Below, one piece after another: positions 12,901 through 24,390 of a stretch of DNA of 64,000 bases. Made by a program: the position numbers and the translations under genes. The DNA lies in assembly GCA_015179025.1 (NCBI GenBank), contig WHUX01000070.1:62001-126000 (forward strand). Direction: 5' to 3'. Under the pieces are notes generated by a model, which saw only the letters and a list, made by a program, of their open reading frames with translations, searched no databases and was not told where the DNA came from. The first letter of the stretch is position 1. Every line of letters starts with the position of its first letter. This DNA is from Terfezia claveryi (Eukaryota; Ascomycota; Pezizomycetes; Pezizales; Pezizaceae).

Positions 12901-15900
12901 AGTTTTGCTATCGAAAGATAAGTTGAAGCTCAACCAAATTTACAATCCCTTTTAACATCAAACCGTGTTGCGCGCATATCTGCTCCACGTTCACATGCAC
13001 GCTTGCATGCATGGATGCACCCTACCCCCTGAACTGAATGAGTTGGCACCAGCAGTGACGAGTTGAGACTTTGACCGACTGACTAATTGCGCATTTTTTT
13101 TGCATGATATCACATGTTTGTTGAGGCTGCATTCGGCTCGTGTGCAAGTGCATGCATTTGGTCGGTATAACGTTCCCTTGCCGATAGCAATAATATGCCC
13201 TTTAGCCGAGAGAGCCTGTTTTACATACCTTTATGTACCGACATATACACATTTTCGCGATATGTTGTATATCCAGACTTGCATGCAGAAGCTGCATCAA
13301 ACCTGACTTGTTTGTGATATGTATAAAACCAGGATGTGACAGGACTTTAACATAGTGATAATTTAATATGTCTTGTATATAGGTAGTCCACTGTCTGGTG
13401 GAGTTTTTAACTTGGGCTTAAGTTTTGCCTCGCCTATCGCGCTTGCAATTGCAGTGCGAAAGCGGGCAACATCTCTATGGACTGCAGGAGATATATTCCG
13501 CGCGGGGGACAATCTAGAAGAATTCAGATCTCTGTTTCACCTCAAGTCACCACAGCCTTCAAATATCAAGATCTAGAATATCTGTATGCTAAGCGGTTAT
13601 GCGTAACCTCCAATCTCCATCTGCTACTGCTTGCTTCTCGGCTCTACTCCCGACTTGTCTAGGGCGCTCGATCCCCATAACGGTGTTCGATTGATGACGA
13701 TCGCCGTAGCCAAGCCTTCATCCGATTTTGGTTTGCCGTGCGAATTACAATAAATGCACCACATCATCCCGCCTTCCGAGGCTTATGTATGTAAGTTTTC
13801 CGGCATTGCCTTACAGTACCAGCCAAGGCGGTTACTAAATCGGCGAGTGCAAAATTGTGCGACGTGAATCAGATGAGTGGTGGATCGGGCTGGGGTCCAC
13901 TTACTCCATGCGCATGGGTCCACATGCACCAATCCATGTACATGCGGCCTTGTTGGATGGATGGTTTTGGAGATATACCTATGATACATACGATAATGTG
14001 GGAGTGCACGAAGGATATTGAAATCGATACTCGTATAGTTGGTCCTGAAGGTTGCTGGATAGGTAAGTCACGTACGTTCTGTTCTGTACAGTAACATCCG
14101 AAGTTGTCAACAGCTTCCTTGCGCTCAGTGGCGCAACGCAACCGTCTTCAACGGTATACCACCCACCACTTTCCTCTGGATATACCTACAGGCATCAAAT
14201 ATCAAATTCAATTACCCATCCAACGGAATGTGATGTGTGATCCATATAATCTGCCACATCATCACCTCTGCCAAGGATATTGACAACACATGCACTTGGT
14301 AGCGAAGTGCGAAAGCAAGCAAATTATGCCAACCAAGGGTGAGGAGAGAGACAAGACATTCTCAACTGGAAGCATTCTACCCATGAGGAGGAGTGAGAAT
14401 ATGAGGGCACCGCAATTTCAACCAATGAGAACACCTTGAGGTTCCACAATGCATACATTCCCATGCCCAACAAGATGTATCCGGCTTGCCGCCTGAAAGA
14501 AAAAGCCTTACTCAGGATACAACGACCAGCACATGCATGCATCCATCAGGCTGCTGCATTCTCAATGGATCCCTGCCGATTCAAGGAAATAACCGGATTC
14601 CTCGCCGCCGTTGCAATGGTTAAATGGATATTATTCGATGCAAGCGATGAATCAAGTTAAAACAAAAAAACATGCAAGGAGATGGAGAAGCCACTTGCGA
14701 TCATCCTACCCATGTTCTGTTGTAAGTATCGTTCGGTCCCGGCCAAGTCCAAACTTTAAATTATATCCGGCAAGTCGTATTGCCGACTGAACAGGTCCCA
14801 TTGTCATTATTATTGACTTCGAGATCGCTGAGATATTGATTAGAATAGGCGGAGGGAAGGTAGTTATGGAGATAAGGATGCCTGAAATCAGGACCCCGAG
14901 CGTCCGATAGAAGCACTCTAAGAAGTCACGTGACTGATGGGATGAGCATTTTATTTATTTTTTAAATACTCTTACTTTTACTCATACTTATATTCGGTTC
15001 ACGCAAGGGGGTCATCCGGAAACAAGGAAAGGCAAGTTATTCTGGCAGGTCCGGCGGATATGTACACCTCGGGTGCTAAAAGGCAAAAACAAGAGACGCA
15101 ATAATCTCAAGTGCCAATCGGCAAAACAAAACAGTCACTGCAAGACTCGAGTTCCAATCGACAAAACCAGAAACAAAGGCGAAGTTAAATATCCAGTGAT
15201 GGGCAGAAGATGGATCGGGGTCCCCATGCTGTCATTAACCGGCGACCCCATGGGGCATGACGGAGACCGACAAAGAACTCAAAATGCATACAGGTGACGG
15301 GGGTGGCTTCCGGCGAGTATCGATACAAAGAGGTGAAAAAGGCTTCCACGGTGTCCCAGTTTTCCCCGTCCTCCTCCTGAATAGCAGTTGAGGTCTTCCC
15401 AATCCTTAATGCTGCCTGTGTGTGCTCACTTCCGGACGGTCGAAAGTGATATGTTTGCCATCTTGAATGTCATGACACACTGGCAAGTACAGGTCTCGGA
15501 TGCATATATGGTGTAACCAGTACTTTTGAGGCCCCCGGCTTGTTCGCAGCCATGTGTATGCTGAGAGGGCGTGTCGGTTCCATTCTGATTCCTGACTCCG
15601 AACCCTTGTGCTGTGCGTATCTGGCTCCCGTGTGGTCGACCCTGGCAGAGGCCAACCGTCGTGGAGATGGCTGGGGCTGAGTCGCATAGAATTGCTAGAT
15701 TGTGGAGCCCTTCTGTGCTGAGAGAGCTTGAGCAATGGGGCCAACTAGATTAGAGCAATGGCATTAGTCTGGTTCAATGGCATGTCGCTCAGCCTCGGCG
15801 AGTACCACCAGGTACGCAGGCTTCGAGATGGAGGGGTTGCCCCGCGAGCATGGCTGGTGCGCAGTGTGCATAGCGTCCGGTACCGTCTGTGTAACATATT

Positions 15901-16637
15901 CTCCACCCCTCGTCTAAGATTCCACCTGTCGTCGCTGCCTATCGCACCTTGTTGCCAGAGTCCGGATCTGAAAGGCACATGAAGTGGCGCTGCCATATGC
16001 GGTTCAGATCACTAGATTTCCGACCCCACCTCTCAATATACCTGGGATAGAGACTACAATCTTGAGCAATAACATCCCGGGGACACTGGGGCACACGAGG
16101 AAGGCACAAACAAGTGGTGGTGAATGTTACCAGCTTCTTAATCAGCACCCACGAGGAGTATATAATTTCACAACTACGAGGAGGATTTCGTCATAATCGA
16201 CGAGGGGAATTCCTCACCACCCAGTGGTTCCCCTCATACGCCCGGGGGATTTGCTTATTGCAACCTCTGAGGCGTTTTCCTAATTCCTAAGGATGTCTTC
16301 TTAGCCATGGCCAAGGTGGGTTTCCTAGCCATTCCCAAGGAGGTTTTCCTAACAGGCTTTCCTAACTCTCCCCAAAAGCACAGGAGGCGCCGAAGGTCAC
16401 GCACAAACAGTGAGATCAGGAAGATGCAGTTGTGATTGCCAGCGGAGCAAATTAAGTAGACAGCCTTCAAGGTGCAAGATATCTTTAAAAATTACGTCAG
16501 CCGACTTATTGTAAATAACCGAAAGGGAACGGAACAACAAAAGTTGCCTCTCGAAGAAAACATTCTGAGGCTCACCTATGAGCTTCTAAAGCTGAGCTAA
16601 GAAAAAGACTACAATTTGGTCAGATTTCAGAAGTATC
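9952..16637. other. Long stretch without a convincing gene
   Basis: The first part is probably promoter and 5' leader of the minus-strand gene ending at 9951. A GC-richer block at about 10400-11500 holds overlapping open frames on both strands (10479-10898 minus, 139 aa; 10844-11326 plus, 160 aa) without recognisable domains; neither could be chosen over the other. No gene was seen in 11.5-16.6 kb. Degenerate ~30 bp tandem repeats of the type TTTTCCTAACAGGC / CCATTCCCAAGG occur at about 16270-16380. Confidence 0.4.
14949..15027 (-). mobile_element. SINE-like fragment, minus orientation
   Basis: On the minus strand: GTTTCCGGATGACCCCCTTG, GAACCGAATATAAGTATGAG, then AGAGTATTTAAAAAATAAAT. Block order and the GAACCGAATA core match the family described at 3485 and 25782, but it is more diverged. 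No target duplication was found. Confidence 0.5.
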
Positions 16638-16946
16638 CTACCACATCTCCGTGACCTGAAGGTAGAAATCGGGAATAGTTCTTCTCTGGCAACTCCGGCA
16701 CTGAAGGGAAATGTAGCGGAGGTCCTCCAAGGGCGGCAAAGGGTGCAGCATTGTAAACAACACCAATGGCAAAGGAGGAGCCATCAGCGCAATCCACAAA
16801 GAGAACCCAGAAGAAAATCCACGGCTGTGACAGCAACGACAAAATGCCTGGTAGGGATCGAAATATGCTCCGTCACTCTTGGGGCTTGAGGAAACCGAAA
16901 TGGATAGTGATATGGCAGAAACTAAAGAAACCAGTGTAATAGTCAT
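16638..16946 (-). CDS. Possible small secreted protein
   Basis: The frame starts with ATG at 16946 and gives 102 aa. The first ~20 residues (MTITLVSLVSAISLSISVSS) look like a signal peptide, followed by SPKSDGAYFDPYQAFCRCCH. From about 16840 an overlapping frame on the same strand (VDCADGSSFAIGVVYNAAPF...GHGDVVGYF, stop at 16627) looks at least as protein-like, so a frameshift or an unrecognised splice may join the two. No family recognised; a candidate only. Confidence 0.28.
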   Translation of the reverse strand: MTITLVSLVSAISLSISVSSSPKSDGAYFDPYQAFCRCCHSRGFSSGFSLWIALMAPPLPLVLFTMLHPLPPLEDLRYISLQCRSCQRRTIPDFYLQVTEMW

Positions 16947-17343
16947 GGAAAGCGTTAAACTTCCTTGGAGTGCTCATGTGAGGAAGCTTGAGAAAGTGCA
17001 GCCTGTGGTAGAAGAGAGCTTAGGCGACCATATTTAAGGGCCGGTGGCTTAGAAAGTTGCCATATCAACCGAGTTCCGGGTGCATAAAGAATGTCCTTAT
17101 TTTGTGAGCGAAAACTTTTCGAACTAGTAAATCTGCTTGAGGAGCATGCGGCTGAATTATATGTTTTTGCATTTAAAAAAGGGTCGACCGTTATCGGTGG
17201 CAAAAACCTGCGGAAAAATTGACGGAGAATGAGGGTATTCATGAGTCGGATTCACACCAACAAATTCCAAGGTGCCAGAAATGCTACCCATTTGAAACCA
17301 TACTGAAGATTGAAAAGAATCACGGATCGGTGTATTTAAAACA

Positions 17344-17787
17344 GTGGAAGGACAAGTGCTCATTCTGGAATATATACTGGCTCTCGATGAATTATGGAAA
17401 AGGACTGGCAGGAATTTGATAAGATGGGGGGCTCGGCGGAGATGGGGAAGGATTAAAACGTTTATTGCAGCATATGAAATATCATCTAGCCTAGCACAGT
17501 GCTTGGAGTGTATGGTGCTTAAAATGCTTCAGTGGAAGTGTCAAAGGAGAAGGGGAGCTGTGGGGTTTGAGGCACAAGCGCAGATTGAGATGGTGGTCAC
17601 CGAGGAGGATTCAGTGAATGAGTGGCCATGGAGATATCACATGTACGCCGCTGGGGGAGAAGGTGAGTCGGATGCCAAGTTCTTCGAAACATATTTGATT
17701 CTTTATGGCGAGCGGAGGAGGATTCGGATGATGATATTTATGAAAAGAGTCCTTGTCTTTGCTGGTTTAATGTTTGCCATCGGTTGA
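17344..17787 (+). CDS. Uncertain open frame, 147 codons
   Basis: An open frame runs from about 17311 (after a TGA) to the stop at 17787 without a clear ATG at its beginning; the first codons read VEGQVLILEYILALDELWKR. It is rich in Arg/Trp/Glu and has two internal Cys near 17500. It would need an upstream exon to be a gene. Nothing in it is recognisable. Confidence 0.22.
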   Translation: MEGQVLILEYILALDELWKRTGRNLIRWGARRRWGRIKTFIAAYEISSSLAQCLECMVLKMLQWKCQRRRGAVGFEAQAQIEMVVTEEDSVNEWPWRYHMYAAGGEGESDAKFFETYLILYGERRRIRMMIFMKRVLVFAGLMFAIG

Positions 17788-18354
17788 TTGAAGTGAGGGG
17801 ATCTGAGTTGTTTGTTGGGGACAGAGTTTGTATCTATGAAAGAGAATGGAGTGCATATATTTTACGTGACTGACAATTGGTGTGTCGTGAAAATGAGGTA
17901 AGTGGTGGAGTGTCTTGTTTTCATCCTGTATCAATAAGACTATAGGAGATTGTGTATGATGGAGAGGCCTGCGTGAGTCGTTGGGAGTCATCATTCATCT
18001 ATTCTGATTTCTTGCGCACGTGATAAGTACAAAGTTAGAGAGATTCCCAAAGGAGTAAGCACTACTGGTTCGAGCTAGTGTGGTTCGCACGCCAACCAGT
18101 CACGCACCTTCGATCCCGTCAATCCCACCTGAACCTCAACTCGCCTGGACTTTTCACTTATATTTCGATATCCTTCATAGCTATAATAGCTGATTTTGCC
18201 ATTTACACTACAGCTGTCAACATAAACACCTGTCTCGTTGGAACAGTAGGTCGAGCGGAAGCCTATATCCGGAACGAGCATTATCTCCTGTGCTAGTTTA
18301 CAACTACATACACACTGGAATTAACCCAAACTAGTATCTCTATACATCTACATC

Positions 18355-19863
18355 ATGGGAAAAGATTCCAACTGTGTAATGCCGTGGATAAAGACCTTGA
18401 GTGGGTGCAATTGGAAAAAGGTGCCTGAAGCAAGCCAAACCGGGAATAGAGAAGAAACTACAGATTATAATGTAGGGGTGAGGGAGAAGGTAGATGAAGA
18501 GAAGACGACGGGTTCTATTGGCGAAAAGAAGAGGCTGGATTGGAAGTGGAGGAATAATAGGAGGATAAAAGAGGGGTGCAGGAGGCTGAAAGATAGGGGG
18601 TCGTCAAAGGAGAGAGAAAAGCATGTGACTGGTGGGGAGGTGGAGGTTGGGGATGGGGAGGGGAGGAGAGAGGGGAAGAGGGTGAGACTGAGAAGGAGTC
18701 GGACAGGGATGGTGAGAAGAGATACGTATGTAACTGCCGCGGGAGGCAATAATATCCGTGACGAGGAGACACCGAAAGAGGTGTTAGAGAAGGAGGAGAA
18801 GCAGGGAGATGGAGCCTATGGTAATGGAAATGGCATACCGGTGAAAGACACACAGCTGAGCGACACACACATTGATGGCACACATTTGAATGGTACAAAC
18901 TTGAATGACGCTCAATTAAGCGGTAGAGAACAGAACAGCACACAACTCAATAACACAGGTTGCAATGATAGGGAACCAGTCAAATTCAATGAGGGAGAAG
19001 TCGACGAGGGAAAGGTAAACGGGATAATAGCCAACAGGATTTTGGAGATGGAGGGGGAGATGGAAACGGCACCCCCCCAATGCCTGACTGTACAGGATTT
19101 CGTGGATCGGATTCACAAGGATCCTTATGATTTTATCAATGGGGTACCCGACCTAGCTCCAACTCCAAAGAATGAAGCAAAACCAGCCCGTCAACTAGTC
19201 AAAAACGTGAGAGATGGTTCCCTCTTGGTCACCGATTTGGTGAAGCGGCTTTATAGGAACCCCGCAGGGTTCATCAATGGGCAATCAAACATGGATGCAG
19301 CTCCACCATCGGTGATATTCGGTGAAGCAGCCAAAGTACGAGGATTAGAGCCAGAAAAGGAATTTATACAACGCATGCTGTTGCTCAAACATGCCCCGTC
19401 TTACCTCAAAGCAGGAAAAGATGAAGCATCCAAACCAGAATCAAGCAGGCCTAAGTCCGATACACCCGATCCGACCGAACTTGAATCTCTCAAGGTTGAG
19501 CATATTAAACCTGGGTTTGCTGCACTTGGGTCCAGTATTATTGCTGTTCGGGGTCTTGTGGCACAGGTTATTAAACCGATAACCAAAATTACCGGACATC
19601 CGGGGGTTCATCTTTCCACACATTCTCAGTTGAGGCCTGCGCCTGCTGAATCTAGTACCGGGACTGTACCACCAGCTCCAACGGCGAATGAAGTTACGGA
19701 AAATATGAGAGAAAACGGGAGCCATGGCGCTTATCACTACAACTTCGATGGCGGAAGGGTTTCGTCGGATGGTTTTCCGCGGGTGGGGGGCAGGTTTATG
19801 CTTAAAGGTTCGTTTGAGAAACTTACCCGAGAGAAGTTGCAGCAAGGAGCGGAAATCTTGTAG
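18355..19863 (+). CDS. Lineage-specific protein with duplicated FING module (502 aa)
   Basis: Single open frame from an ATG at 18355 (A at -3). The first ~150 residues are highly charged (Lys/Arg/Glu, e.g. REKVDEEKTTGSIGEKKRLD), suggesting a disordered and possibly nuclear protein. Residues ~164-205 form loose five-residue units around Leu/Asn/Asp (DTQLSDTHIDGTHLNGTNL). Two related ~25-residue modules follow at ~243 and ~290: LTVQDFVDRIHKDPYDFING and LLVTDLVKRLYRNPAGFING, each ending in FING plus a Pro-rich tail. The C-terminus (FDGGRVSSDGFPRVGGRFML) is Gly-rich. No known family recognised. It lies ~100 bp upstream of a second lineage-specific gene on the same strand. Confidence 0.7.
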   Translation: MGKDSNCVMPWIKTLSGCNWKKVPEASQTGNREETTDYNVGVREKVDEEKTTGSIGEKKRLDWKWRNNRRIKEGCRRLKDRGSSKEREKHVTGGEVEVGDGEGRREGKRVRLRRSRTGMVRRDTYVTAAGGNNIRDEETPKEVLEKEEKQGDGAYGNGNGIPVKDTQLSDTHIDGTHLNGTNLNDAQLSGREQNSTQLNNTGCNDREPVKFNEGEVDEGKVNGIIANRILEMEGEMETAPPQCLTVQDFVDRIHKDPYDFINGVPDLAPTPKNEAKPARQLVKNVRDGSLLVTDLVKRLYRNPAGFINGQSNMDAAPPSVIFGEAAKVRGLEPEKEFIQRMLLLKHAPSYLKAGKDEASKPESSRPKSDTPDPTELESLKVEHIKPGFAALGSSIIAVRGLVAQVIKPITKITGHPGVHLSTHSQLRPAPAESSTGTVPPAPTANEVTENMRENGSHGAYHYNFDGGRVSSDGFPRVGGRFMLKGSFEKLTREKLQQGAEIL

Positions 19864-19966
19864 TGAAGGAAAGTTAGGAAACCACAGGGGGAAGTTCCAT
19901 TTGGCTGACGTGGGGAAAGACCCTGCCTAGGAAGGCTCGGGTGGAAAGGTAGATAGACGGCAGTCA

Positions 19967-22064
19967 ATGAGCCTTCTCACAGAAAGTGGATCAAGCCCTA
20001 CTCTGGTAGCCAGCTCCATTAACCCACCGCCAGGCCTAGACCTACGGAGTCCGAGTGTGCCTTTTAGGGATCCTTGGCAGAATGCTGGCATCATGGCTGT
20101 ATTGCCAACACATCTCCCTGGGCGAGAGGTAGAACTTTCCATGACTAAGGTAAAACCCTGGCTCAATAGTATTTTAGGGCTCAATGCTGACAGAAATTCT
20201 GGAACAGGAGGCGAGACTTGTGTTTGCCCACGAGCAGCGGCTAGAAGCGAGACTGAGGTGTGCCGGGAGGCGATATGGAGTTACGCCTGGAGGTGACGGC
20301 TTTCACAAGCGAACTGCCAAACTTCAGGAATTTGGTCTGAGACTTGAGAGCCATGCACTTGACTGCCCACGCTGCTGGGACAGTTGGGCAGGGGATAGCA
20401 GGGAAGGCTGTCATTGGTGGTCATCACTTGCAGAGGAGAGTAAAATATTTAATGGAGGTGTTTGGGGACCAGCAGGCCAGGCCAGGAACCTTCTTGGAAT
20501 ATTTGGACTCAATGTGGAGGACCATAGAAAATCATGCGGCTATTGTTCAATTGGGGCAAGTTTCGAATTGAAACTGACATGTCCTTGGTGGCGGAGGATA
20601 TGCAATGAAAGACCGGACGATGTTGATTTGGAGTCTTTGATTGGCATTGGCCGTTCCGAGACAGAGAAAGCATTGGACGATCAATTCATACTGCTAGGTG
20701 ATTTGCACCACTCTATATGCATTTGCTTTCAAAATCCCTCGGTTACATCATGCGCTCTCTTGGACTGTCATTGGTGGCTCGATATCCAAAGGCTGAAAGG
20801 AGAACAGGAGGAGGAAGAGAAGAGAGTACTACTGAAAGGCAAGAATGACGTTTTCCAGAACAACTGTAAGGAAGAAGCAGTGGAGCTTGATCTGTATCCT
20901 GAATTGACCGAAGTAATGGGGGAGGAGATTTACGACTGGGTATTTGGAGAGAAAGTGCGAGCCCACGCTCGAAGGTGCAGGTGGTGTTTAAAGGGCGGCC
21001 TTCTTTGGATTCGAGAAAACTGCCCTACCTGGTGCCAACTCGTGGAATTCAAACCCAGGAATATCACAAGGGACATGTTGATTCGGCTGACGTCTTCGGC
21101 GGCAAATCGCCCAATGGATGATTCTAGGAAAGGGTGGGCTGCGAGACTCAACTTCTTGAGGAGGGTTGAGTATCATAGCAAGACCTGTACAAAATGTTGT
21201 AAAGATGGAAAGTTCAAGGTGGTGACTTGGTGCTCTGACTGGAATGAGGTGCTAGGGCACAAGCCGGATAATGTTTCTAACTCCGATGTTTTCATGTTGG
21301 CATATACCGCTGCAGAATCTGTCCCGGACAACATTGTATTTCAGGATGATTTCCTCTGGCTGGAGTACTCTATTGATGACTCGGAGGAGGACGAATTTGA
21401 AACCCTCGGGGACGATACTGAATACGCTGTACGGAGAAATGCCCAAATGACCAAAGCTGAGTCGAATCCTCTAGTTCAATGCGATCCAGAACTTGTTACG
21501 GGGGTCTTTAAGCTAGTTGTACGCAACCCAGACCCTGAGCCCATGGAAGAATTGTCGGAACCAGTTGAGGAATTACAAAATCATGATAAGTTATGTGAAG
21601 TGTGGCTGGGTGGGGAACGCTTGGATAAGAATTGTGATTGGTTGCAGGATATCCAAGAACATATTGTGGCTGTGGGTGGAGTGGCTAGGATTGGGAGTGT
21701 CATATCGAATAGCCCAGTGACTATGAGTGTTTCAAACAACGTCATGCCATTGAATGGAAATCTCAGCGAGGTACCAGGGCAAAAGCCTTCCACGTCGATG
21801 ATCGAGATTCCACTGCATGGAACTGGCAGCAAGATACTCACGACCAGGTTGAACAGCGACGTTCCGGCGAATAGAAATGTCGATCCAATGAGCGAGGTCC
21901 CGATGAAAGACAATGGAAGTTTGAACAGCGAGGTAACGACGATTGGGAGTGCCAGTTCGGGTTCCGATGGTGGGGTGCCGTTGAAAGAAACCCCGGCATG
22001 TAGGAGTGAGGTGCGGATCGGAGTTACCCAAGAATGCAACTATCAACTCAAATATACAGGGTAA
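19967..22064 (+). CDS. Protein with five tandem H-x3-C-x2-C...C-x-W-W modules
   Basis: The main frame runs from an ATG at 20184 to 22064 (626 aa). An upstream frame from ATG 19967 can be spliced on with a 49 nt intron (20129-20177, GTAGAA...TTTTAG), keeping frame; both starts are possible. Counting from 20184, five related modules lie at residues ~50-82, 104-137, 166-200, 253-287 and 323-358. Each has a hydrophobic lead, His-x3-Cys-x2-Cys (third copy Cys-x-Cys), 10-16 residues, then Cys-x-Trp-Trp or a close variant (HALDCPRC...CHWW; HRKSCGYC...CPWW; HARRCRWC...CPTWC; HSKTCTKC...CSDW). The Cys/His spacing suggests metal-binding folds, by inference. The C-terminal third is acidic, then Ser/Asn-rich. 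No named family recognised. Confidence 0.7.
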
Positions 22065-24390
22065 GGATGATTCACATATTCTCGTGGTCTTGGGATGGCA
22101 GGAACAATATTTCTGGGTGCTGATGGGTGACATATAGGTGTTCTAACAAGGAGAAAGCATAAGAGGAGAGATTGAACGAAAAAATCGCAGTGCACCATAG
22201 ATCATAACTGAGAATGTTGGTAGAAATTGATAGGACTCGGCGGAAAGACAAAGAGGAGGTGGAGAGTAAACAGTTGTGGTTGAGAAGATATTGCAGGATG
22301 AGGTGGGAATGTTACTGGGTTTGAGTGCCGGGAAGGATAAACTGGGGTCGCGGTTTGCGGATGGTATGATCTGAAAGGGAGACGGAGGTATAGCGAGGGA
22401 GAAGGGAGCTCAACGTTCGTTTGCATTTGTAGAATCCTTTTTTTTCATTCTGTACCTCAAGAATATTGGGCATTCTTATCTTCCGGGAATAATCCTTACT
22501 CCAAACTTGAAAGTTCTCGTAAACCAAAAGAAGTTACCTGACCAAGGAAGACAGGTTTCCCTGTTCAGTTCACCAAGAAATTGATATATGTTTCAACATT
22601 GCCTACGTACGAGCGGATAGTACAGATAGGGTGAGTAGGAGATTCACATAGTGTCATTATTAAGAAATCTATATCAATTTTGCCATCTGGGGCAGCCATC
22701 ATTTTTATAACAAGTCCATGCTTTTATAGTAAGGGAAGAGGCAATAATGATAATGCTTTTGAAATTCTGGCACTGATTACCCATTCTTAGATAACTAGAA
22801 TATATTGTGTGATTGGAGATGCTTATGTCGACGACCTAGTGACTATGTAAGGAGATTTGGATGATACTTGTGAGATTCGAAATGTGCGTGCGGAGGTGTG
22901 GACATAAAGAACCTGTGTCGGATTACTTAGTAGATAGTGGTGTCTACTTAGGCTAGACTGGCCTTGTACAATCGATTATATGTGCGGCCATATGTGAACA
23001 CTAGGATCCTTTGGTTGCAAGAACTTGAAAGAAGGTGTATACGGAGCCCCGGATGTAAGTAGATAAACTTGGATATGGGCACTGTTTCCATGCATAAACA
23101 GCCAACAATTAAACCTACAAGACAGAAGTTCTGCTTTTGGAATTTGTTTTCAAGTTACTTATTTCTCTCACATATCGAGAAAATAAACAAAGGAATTAAT
23201 ATCTGGATTCTACAGGTGGTTGAGAATATGAGTGAGGTGGTTGCCATCACACAAATTTGTATACATAATAATGTGATGTATTTTGACCTCCTGTGAGTTC
23301 TACACTTTCTGTGCACTACTACACCCATCAAGCTGAATGGGTCATAACTTGGAAGGTGGATGTTCTCGATAATCCCTAAAAGCCTAGAGGACTACAAGTG
23401 ATTCTAGAAATTGGTGGGTTTTAATAGTAAATACATAACTGCTCAATTTCCGTGAGCATGCAGTTCTACTAACAGTACGTGAGTCTTGCAAGCTGGCATA
23501 GCGCCATGCCAAAAGCAGCGATATATTCATCTGGAGTACGAGCAACCGACACGGAAATTTGGCTAATTGTGCTAATTGTAGATGCAAGTATTAGGAATGT
23601 GCAGATAATGAGTGGAGCAGGAATTTCTGCCTTGAAGCAACGAATAACACATAACAAGCGAAGGCTCACTGTCTCAATGGTCTCAGACATAAAGGTAGGT
23701 ATGTATCTGCATGTCGCAGCCAATGAATAATCTTCACAAAAGTCTACCACTAATATTCCATGCAGTCCGAAAAAAATATGATCCATAGCGAAATTACCCT
23801 TGTAATAGATATGATTATATGGGAGATTTCCCATAGGTATAAAGGGGCGGGTGCCTGGACGGTGAATAAATAGCTGTGGCCCTAGGTACCGTTCTTGCCC
23901 CGTCCAACAAAAGAAATAACGGCTTAGCTGGGGATATAGAAAATATCATACAGCTAGACTAGGTACTGTGGCTTTTGGTGTGGCTAAAACACTACCACAT
24001 CAGTACTTTTGGTTACATCTGTTAAGGGTAAGTGCTTATTGCCTATTTAGGTATTGCTAATGCATCAAGATATAGTCATCTGCACAACTACCTTTCACTT
24101 CACCATTTTGCCTAGGAGGATCTTTTTGCTATTTGGATTTCCATGGTGCACCGTGTGACCTGATACCCTCTATCGGAATATACTGTGATATTCTGCATCT
24201 ATTCTACGCCTTTTCTGTAGACACGTGGGTTCGCTTTAATATACTCATTCGCCTATCGATGGGAGGCAGTGCAAGGTCAGTCTCGTCGGAGTTGGGCATG
24301 AGTGCGGAGCCTAACTGTATTGTCGGTTCTTCAGTTCTCACATCAAAGCTATGCTGTCGGATCACGGTGTACCCCATGTAGCATGGGAAG
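22065..24390. other. No gene seen
   Basis: Only short overlapping frames on both strands, AT-rich, with no recognisable motif. The longest (23469-23834 minus, 121 codons) has no supporting feature. Confidence 0.45.

Noticed and set aside
18072..18130. GGTTCGAGC and CGATCCCGTCAATCCC, which could suggest a tRNA
   Set aside because: No cloverleaf could be folded around these words, and the A-box and acceptor stem are missing. No tRNA gene was found in the window.
18465..18943. Long minus-strand open frames opposite the gene at 18355
   Set aside because: They mirror a purine-rich coding strand and read as low-complexity Ser/Leu/Pro; the plus strand has the longer, ATG-initiated frame with structured modules.
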